NCBI RefSeq assembly: GCF_036588685.1
Contig: NC_086376.1
Span: 10,741,911 to 10,805,910 of the forward strand
Length of the DNA stretch: 64,000 bases
Source of the DNA: Mytilus trossulus
Lineage: Eukaryota; Mollusca; Bivalvia; Mytilida; Mytilidae
Direction of reading: 5' to 3'
The translations under genes and the position numbers were made by a program. The notes beneath the pieces were generated by a model. It worked only from the letters and a program-made list of their open reading frames with translations. It searched no databases and was not told where the DNA came from. Shown here piece after piece: positions 57,165-64,000 of the stretch (its first letter is position 1; every line of letters starts with the position of its first letter).

Positions 57165-58760
57165 ATAAGTTTGAAAAAACTTTATGTTGGTAACCGCTTA
57201 AGCATTTTAAACATTGGTTTGAAAAGAGACAAAGCCTGTACAGAAATTAGTGAGGTTTTTCTCAATATTTCAATCAATCAATGAAAAACTTATCAGGAAT
57301 AGGAAAAATAATGACTTATATAACTAAGACATTTTCAGGGATATACCCTAGAATCATAAATAAAAAAGGAAGCTTCAAAATTTTAAAATACATAAAGTGA
57401 ATTATTGTAACACAATGCATGGCTGTCTTAACAAGTCTTTGAATTCTCTGTGAGCTTACAGACAAATGGTTTTGAGATCAATTTCTGTATTTTAGCTATC
57501 AATTTTTTTTAATTATTTTTCGTTGAAAAACACTTCCTTTCCATATGTTGCTTGAAAATAGAAAACTGACTTTAATATTTGAAGACTAATTCTATAGTTC
57601 TTAAATATCATGATTAAAAATTAAATTACAAGTTCTCATATTGGTGTGTAAGGATTTTCACAAGATTTTGATTGTTTCGGTGAAAATTCTGCATATCAGT
57701 AGTAGGCAGATTTCACTATATGTAGAAGCACATTAAGTGAACAACTTTTCCAGCACATTGTAAAAAAAGTATTGATTCTCAGAAAGAAAGGTACAGTCAC
57801 TGTATAATGATGAAGTACTACAAGTGTGTGCCTGGTGTTTCATTTATAAAGTTTTCACAGTACATGTAAAAACCATGATTCATATATTAACATTAAACTA
57901 CCTTTTTACACTGTCTGCCTTTCATATGTTCTTAAAATACTTGTAATACTCTTTATCCTAGTCTAAATGTATTTTCATGCATTCCAAATCTGTTTCATAT
58001 ATATTTTATGTTTGTGTATGTTGTATTTAAAAAGAGGTAGACTTGTTTGTTTAAAATGTTGACTGTTTTCACAATTATGCTATACATTGTAAAATCTGAT
58101 GTTACAGAATAGGTTTTTCCATATTTAATACTACATTATTTTTAGGTTAATTTTTTTTTTTTGGGGGGGAAGAGAATGTGAAAGGGTATTTATATTTCTT
58201 ATTCTACAGTTTATGTACTGAAGTATTTAAGCTTAGTAAGGGTTAAGATAGATGTGTACTGTTAGATGAACAGTGAAATTAATTGATTTAAAAATTATGG
58301 TTTCTGTGCTTATTATATTAAAAAATGTATACTTTAAGCTAGTGGTTTGGAGCTTTCAAGTTAATTTTATATAAATGTTTAACTCATCAAGGATGATTTG
58401 TTTAATGTTAAATATTTTTGATATACTAATTATTTTTTTTGAGAATATTATCTGTAATTAACTGAGGAATTGATTTTGAATCTACAGAAGTTTTCTATAG
58501 TATATGTTTATTGTTTGTGTTTGATATAGAATATTATACAAAGATTTATTGTGATTGAATTTTTAGGAATTGTTTTTAAAGCAATTTCTGAAAAATATTG
58601 TGCATTATTAAATGATTATTACAACATAAAATGCTACAATAATACTGCTGATAAAATTGTGTACTGCTTGTTTTCAAGTGATTTAATTTGTTATGTATAA
58701 TTTTGCAATGCACCTGTTTGTTTCAAAAATCAAAATAAATAAAATAATTCTCTATAACTT
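57165..58760 (+). other. 3' UTR of the ankyrin gene
   Basis: AT-rich, with no repeats of note and no coding frame, ending at overlapping AATAAA signals at 58734-58744. A small duplication 'ttttattcctttacaacac' follows at 58765-58805. Confidence 0.55.
58734..58744 (+). terminator. Poly(A) signals AATAAATAAA for the ankyrin gene
   Basis: Overlapping AATAAA hexamers about 1.57 kb after the stop, the best candidate end of the transcript. Confidence 0.5.
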
Positions 58761-58909
58761 ATATATTTTATTCCTTTACAACACATATTTTATTCCTTTA
58801 CAACACGAATAAGATAACATTAGCATAAAACATTTGTATTTTATCTGTTTTGGTATGAGGAGCTTCTGAGCTATTGTTATTTCAATTACAGTGTATCAGA
58901 GTTAACAGA

Positions 58910-60800
58910 TAGTGTTGAGCATCTGTCCTGAAAATAAACTGACAACGCCATTACCAAAAAAGAAAAGAACCAAAAGACGAACAACAGTTTACAAATCACA
59001 ACATAAAAACTAAAGACCGAACAACACAAACCCCACAAAAACTGATTGTAATTAATGGAATAAACTTTACAATGTATTCATTTCATCATAGTTGGACAAA
59101 AAACAAAACCACATAAGTAATTTTGGAAAGATTGAATCAACTGATCCAATTCTTGCCCAGGGCTTTACCTCACACAATATGATTAAGCTGTATTCACCAC
59201 CCAATTCCAAATAAGGGCAAACTTTAATAGTCGGTCCTCCATCATTTCATTATAAAGGATGTCCAAGGTAGATACAAATATATTTTCTTAGTGAGCGATA
59301 ACTCCTATTTTGTATATGATCAATGTTTCAAACATTCTTGATTTCTTGATTTACAACCTTCGAAGAGCGTGTTTCAACAAAAAAAATCGACATTCCCAAG
59401 GTAAACTAACTGTTCTCTTTTTACATACTTATTACATTTTTCGCATAAAGATCCATCTAGGAGTTTCTAGTGAATGATGGCACTAACTTGCACTTCACCT
59501 TTGCGCACTAAAATCGCCTTCGTATGTTGTTTGACTTACTTTCCTTAACCTAGGTTAAATTTTGACAGCGGATAGTGCCCTTATTACCTGTTAGAAGATA
59601 TATAATTAGGTGATAATAAATTCTAACTGTTTACAAAGTATATACTTATCCAACAAAGAGTATGTCTAGCATCTAGGAATTAGTCAGTACAAAGGTAATT
59701 TATATTGACTGGTTTCTAAAGTATTTTTTTTGTTAGTTTTAAATTAAAATTCCAATATAGTAGTTTCCAATAATCCTTATCAAAATGAATAATTTTGTTG
59801 CAAGATTATTTATCTGTTGTGAAGATCATACAAACCTGTAAAGGGTAACAGTGAGTTGTTACTTTTTGGAAGGAGTTCATAATAATAGATATATTAAAAT
59901 ACTTTTCATACGAGATAAATCCTTTTGCAACTTTTGGGCGTATACCTAGATGAATGGCTGCACATACATGTAAGCTATGTTATAACTTTCTGGAGTACGA
60001 AAAAAATCACAGGTCAGCTTTGTAAATAAATAAAGGCAACAGTATTATACCGGTCTTCAAAAGTCATAAATCGATTGAGACAAAACATATCCGGGTTTCA
60101 AACTAAAACCGAGGGAAACATCAACAAAAAGAGGAGGACAATATAAAGGAACAACAGAAACATTGAAGTGCAACAAAAAAAAAGCGCAAACATTCATAGA
60201 ACCGAACTATTTGATAACAACCGCCATATATTCCTGACTTAGCACATAACATTTAAAACAAAATGGTGGGTCAACCTGGTTTAATGGCTAGCAAAACCTT
60301 CCGCTTCATGACAATGTTAAAATATTTATCGCTATAATGACAACACTACGGGACAGGAACACGGCACAAATGCATACAAGTCCGAGACCATTCATCACAG
60401 AGAAACACACAAAAAATAATAACATAGTAGACACAACATTCAAATCGCAGAACAACACCGAACCTTACATGCAATTTCGAATTTATACAATTATTTTATA
60501 ATAAACGTCTAATCAATTTTCATGACAATGGTGGTATGGAAAGACAATTTTATAATTATTTGGACTATAAACGATTATACATGACACATTATTTAACCGA
60601 GACAATAACACCAAACATCAATTAATGCATAGTAGGGGGAGGGTTGGGATCCCGCTAACTTGTTTAACCCCGCCACATCATTTATGTATGTGCCTGTCCC
60701 AAGTCAGGAGCCTGTAATTCAGTGGTTGTCGTTTGTTTATGTGTTACATATTTGTTTTTCGTTCATTTTTTTTTACATAAATAAGGCCGTTAGTTTTCTC
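58910..60800 (-). repeat. Intergenic block of dispersed mussel repeats
   Basis: 58930-59040 shares 'aataaactgacaacgccat' and 'cacaaaccccac' text with the tail of the 35941 retroelement. 60060-60420 carries 'aaaaccgagggaaacatcaa' and 'gctagcaaaaccttccgctt', a repeat I remember from mussels. 60620-60740 is a reverse copy related to the 24121 family. No gene was seen in 58910-60800. Confidence 0.55.
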
Positions 60801-60828
60801 GTTTGAATTGTTTTACATTGTTTTATCG

Positions 60829-61055
60829 GGGCCTTTTAGAGCTGACTATGCGGTATGGGCTTTACTCTGTAGAACAGTCATATTCTGGAATATAATAATG
60901 ATGATATTGAAAAGCAATTTACTGATCATAAATACCAGGATTAATTTTTTGACAAAACGGGCGATTCATCTACAAATGGCTCAGAAGTGACGCTCGAATC
61001 AAAAAATTCAGAACGGCAAAATGAAACTCAATGAGGACCCAAACTCCGGAAGGTA
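60829..61055 (+). repeat. Partial dispersed repeats (46427 and 34246 families)
   Basis: A truncated 'gagctgactatgcggtatgg' copy is followed by 'aataccaggattaattttt' and 'agtgacgctcgaatcaaaaa'. Confidence 0.55.
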
Positions 61056-61228
61056 ATGCAAAATACAGATGAGGTAACCTATTACTGGGATATAACATAC
61101 TTCGTTAGTATTTCGAAGACTGTAAGTTTTGTAAACAGTCAATTTTATTATTGTGACCATAAAAATCATCATTCATTTCAACATTCTTTATTCTACTATT
61201 TTTTTTGCTTTTGGAATAAAGAATATAT

Positions 61229-61545
61229 ATAAACATCAACCCAACAATGTGAGATCTGTAAATTTGCCTTTGAAAATGTTTTGTTCTTCCCTCGCTAGTA
61301 TTCGACACCATGCTACTGAGATATCGTGACACCAATTCGCCTGCACTGTAGCCGCCTCGCTAGACAACACGACCACCTGGGATTCACAATAATAAAGCTT
61401 TCGGTGGCCGTATGTCACATTTCCTCGTCAGGTTTAATATAGCGTCGTACTACAGTACATGCTAAATGAGGCATGGAGATGTTATTGTTACAGATCATAT
61501 AAATTAATGCAAGATACAGTCACAAAAAATAATTCTATTTATAAG
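61229..61545 (-). mobile_element. tRNA-derived SINE-like repeat, copy 3
   Basis: The same repeat as 7748 and 8181, more diverged; the B box has mutated to an inverse of 'gtattcgacacc'. The A-box region at about 61350-61366 and the 'cgtcgtactacagtacatg' body are retained. Confidence 0.7.
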
Positions 61546-61549
61546 TACG

Positions 61550-61744
61550 TCTGAGTCAGTGACAACTCTACAACAGATGTATCCATCGGATCACCAGCAA
61601 TGATGATGATACATGGCTGTGTACATTATGTATATACAACTCGTCTAAACATCAACTCAACACTGTTAGATCTGTAAATTTGCTTTTTCAAAGTGATCCG
61701 ATGGATAAATCTGTTGTAGAGTTGTCACTGACTCAGACGTACTT
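61550..61744. repeat. 51-bp inverted repeat around a SINE fragment
   Basis: 'agtacgtctgagtcagtgac' onward at 61550-61602 is mirrored by 61692-61744 ('gtcactgactcagacgtact'). The same left arm occurs singly at 8081-8130. An (AT)n tract follows at 61748-61767. Confidence 0.85.
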
Positions 61745-61789
61745 AAAAAAATATATATATATATATTCTGTGACTAGTCTAATTATAGT

Positions 61790-61915
61790 TATCAAAGGTA
61801 CCAGGATTATAGTTTAGTACGCCAGACGCGTGTTTTGTCTACATAAGACTCATCAGTGACGCTGATATTAAAATATTTATCAAGCCAAACAAGTACAAAA
61901 TTGAAGAGCATTGAT
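61790..61915 (+). repeat. Dispersed 'GTTATCAAAGGTACCAGGAT' repeat
   Basis: Near-identical to 34246-34420 over about 120 bp. Confidence 0.75.
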
Positions 61916-63275
61916 GATTAAACTTACTAACTTAATGAACATTACTATATTCTTATATTCAACTAAATCGACAAGTCGACTACGTTCTTAATTACAGGGC
62001 AAATGGTGTTAAACTTATATTTCTTACTTACTTAATACACGGGTCAGATCCGTTACAAACTCCTTTGATATAATTATTAACTTACTTATAGTACAGGTCA
62101 GCTTAGTTACAAATTCTAATCAACTGAATGCAACCAGTGTTATTGCTTCGTAAGTTTATTCATTTAGCCTGAAAATAGTGCACACACCAGCTCTGTTTCA
62201 ACTTTCGTGGTTTTAAAAAAGTTAATGCACATGCCTTTATATGTTACAACTTGCCAAATTTTTATAAACTTAATGCGCAGCTTGTTTCCCTACATGGTTA
62301 TTTTTAGTCGGGGAATAAACCCTAGTTTGTTTTTTAACGAAACTGTTTATAGCACCCTTAAGCAAAACCTCGTATGCGATTAACAAAAAAATCTCATCTT
62401 CTCTGAATCTGTACTTTATAGAATTAAAATGATGTCTTACTTTAAGCATTGCGACCATGAATAGTGAAATTACAGCTCTTTTCTTTTGATGTCGTGTAGT
62501 AGTGGCATATTGACCAATTGCAAGTAGTTTAACTGGCATATTTCAAACATTTCCTTTATCACATTTTCATCAGTTTTACAAAGATAAAGAATGAAAACAA
62601 ATTGGGTTTCTTTTGAATAAATAGAATAAAAACTATGAAATAAGCATGTATAAAATTACTTTAAACATATTTTGTTCCTAGTATTACATGAACTAAATTA
62701 TAGCTGAGTTGAAATAGTGTATTTCTTAGGAATGGAATGGCACTTGTATGTTTTTGACTATAAAAAGTCCCTAACATATAATATAATGAATAAAAAATTA
62801 TGTTACACTGATCCGTAGTAAAGGTCAAAGAAGAAAAATCTAAACTTTTCATGGGCAGCTTTTGGTTCCAAATATATATATATGAGCGAATGAATAAAAA
62901 TTTCATGACGTGACAAAAAGATGGAAAAAAAACCTCAAAATTTGAACATAGTCTGGTTGACTTATATCTGGTTGCAATGTACACATCTGTTATATTTGCA
63001 TTAATTTTACCAAACTGATGTTTTTAAATTAATGTATACATTTGCCCCCCCCCCCCCCCAAAAAAAAACCCCACCAAACAACCAAAACCCCATAGTTGCC
63101 TTTCAAAACACATGTGAATCTAAAAACAGGGTTTGTTTGCTTTAAATGAGAACATTTGAAAACTCAATTATATCTGCATCAAGCACAAATTATAAAGTTC
63201 ATAACTGGAAAGTGATTAACTATATCCTTATAATGTTTGATAGGTAAGCAGATAGCTGACTTATAAACTAACGTC
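61916..63275. other. Intergenic region upstream of the SLC7 exon
   Basis: AT-rich; minus-strand frames at 62270-62539 and 62661-62984 show no family motif. A poly-C tract lies at 63046-63059. It probably includes the promoter and 5' UTR of the SLC7 gene. Confidence 0.4.
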
Positions 63276-63380
63276 ATGGAGAACGATCTTAGTGGAAAAG
63301 AACCATACATAGACACGGTTCCAGTCAAACGCAGACTTGGGTTTTTCAGTGGTGTTTCCATTATTGTTGGCTCATAATTG
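63276..63380 (+). CDS. First exon of an SLC7-family amino-acid transporter, with apparent 1-nt deletion
   Basis: The ATG begins MENDLSGKEPYIDTVPVKRR and continues LGFFSGVSIIVGS, the conserved start of helix 1 of heteromeric amino-acid transporter light chains (b0,+AT/LAT type; typical K..LG..SG.SIIVG.IIGSGIF). The frame then meets TAA at 63375, but donor G|GTAAAG lies at 63380/63381. Insertion of one A after TCA would read S-I-I-G and reach that donor in the expected place. It is therefore either an assembly error, an allele, or a pseudogene. Remaining exons would lie beyond base 64000; I found none in 63381-64000. Confidence 0.7.
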
Positions 63381-64000
63381 GTAAAGTATTAATCAATCTA
63401 ATACACTGTAAAAGCTTTTTCACAAAAACAATAAAATGTGGATATTTTTTTCAGAGAATTTGTATATTTTGAAACATGTTGTTGTTTGCATACATGTTCA
63501 AAACTAAATTGTCCTGTTAATCATGTTGTATTAATTGGATAAGTTTAATCAAGATTGAGCCATGTAACAGCAGTTAATGAATTCAGAATGACTGCATAGA
63601 CATTTCATGTCTAAACCAGTTAGTTTTAACATTAATGAACCATTGGAAATATATCGTATATTATGGTGAAGGGGAAGGTGTTCCACAGTGTTGAAATTGA
63701 CCTTAATAATTTTAGCTTTTAAATCTTACAATTTTTTCGTAGCAATAGTTACTTTCACAGCACTGGGCCGATACATCTGCTAGTGGACTGAGTACCCAAT
63801 GGTATTATCAGCTCAATAGCTAGTAATCCCGTACTGATATGATTTATAACAATCTTTCTTGATTTGTCCGTAAATAAAGTATGGAATTATAGAGAAACTT
63901 ATTAAGGTTTCCGCTCCCTCCATCAAAGTTGACCTTATATTCATTTGACTATTTGTATTTCCTTTCTTCAGCATAAAGCTCTTCAACTGCTTCGGTTCTT
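63381..64000. other. Right-edge intron of the SLC7 gene
   Basis: No second exon with the SGIFVSP-type motif was found before the window ends. Confidence 0.4.

Noticed and set aside
63179-63361. 60-codon minus-strand frame
   Set aside because: Antisense to the SLC7 first exon, whose plus-strand reading has a strong family match.

Overview
This is a eukaryotic, AT-rich, intron-rich and repeat-dense window. Gene content and repeats point to a bivalve mollusc, most likely a marine mussel (Mytilus-like). Intron-exon structure is animal-type, and many dispersed repeats match families I remember from Mytilus transcripts and genomes, but I could not run a search. There are no CRISPR arrays, operons or rRNA genes.

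Layout: (1) 1-2.6 kb, minus strand: first two coding exons of CHMP7 (ESCRT-III); the rest lies off the left edge. (2) 4.7-18.4 kb, plus: eleven exons of LST2/ZFYVE28, an endosomal FYVE protein that restrains EGFR signalling; the exons sum exactly in frame, but the short N-terminal exon was not found. (3) 18.4-26 kb: AT-rich 3' UTR and intergenic DNA with MITEs. (4) 26.0-34.2 kb, plus: a complete ten-exon SRSF10-type SR splicing factor. Its second intron is a minor-spliceosome AT-AC (U12-type) intron, and its RS domain is built from a run of tiny phase-2 exons. A 112-aa orphan ORF sits in intron 1 inside a MITE-like element. (5) 34-43 kb: repeats, a decayed reverse-transcriptase-like ORF and one orphan membrane-anchor exon. 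(6) 43.3-44.5 kb, minus: BRF2 (TFIIIB subunit), coding region in one exon. (7) 44.6-51.6 kb: MITEs, an integrase-like remnant in a 1.4-kb inverted-repeat element, and a LINE 3' end. (8) 51.7-57.2 kb, plus: an ANKRD53-like ankyrin protein. (9) 57.2-63.2 kb: 3' UTR and repeats. (10) 63.28 kb, plus: first exon of an SLC7-family amino-acid transporter with an apparent one-base deletion.

The genes are unrelated housekeeping, signalling and splicing genes, not a pathway cluster. The most notable signals are the AT-AC intron in SRSF10, the RS micro-exon ladder, and a recurrent pattern in which tandem duplications span splice junctions: three in LST2 and one in the ankyrin gene. I found no convincing new multi-gene system. 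Family assignments rest on remembered homologues and on splice phases that close exactly.
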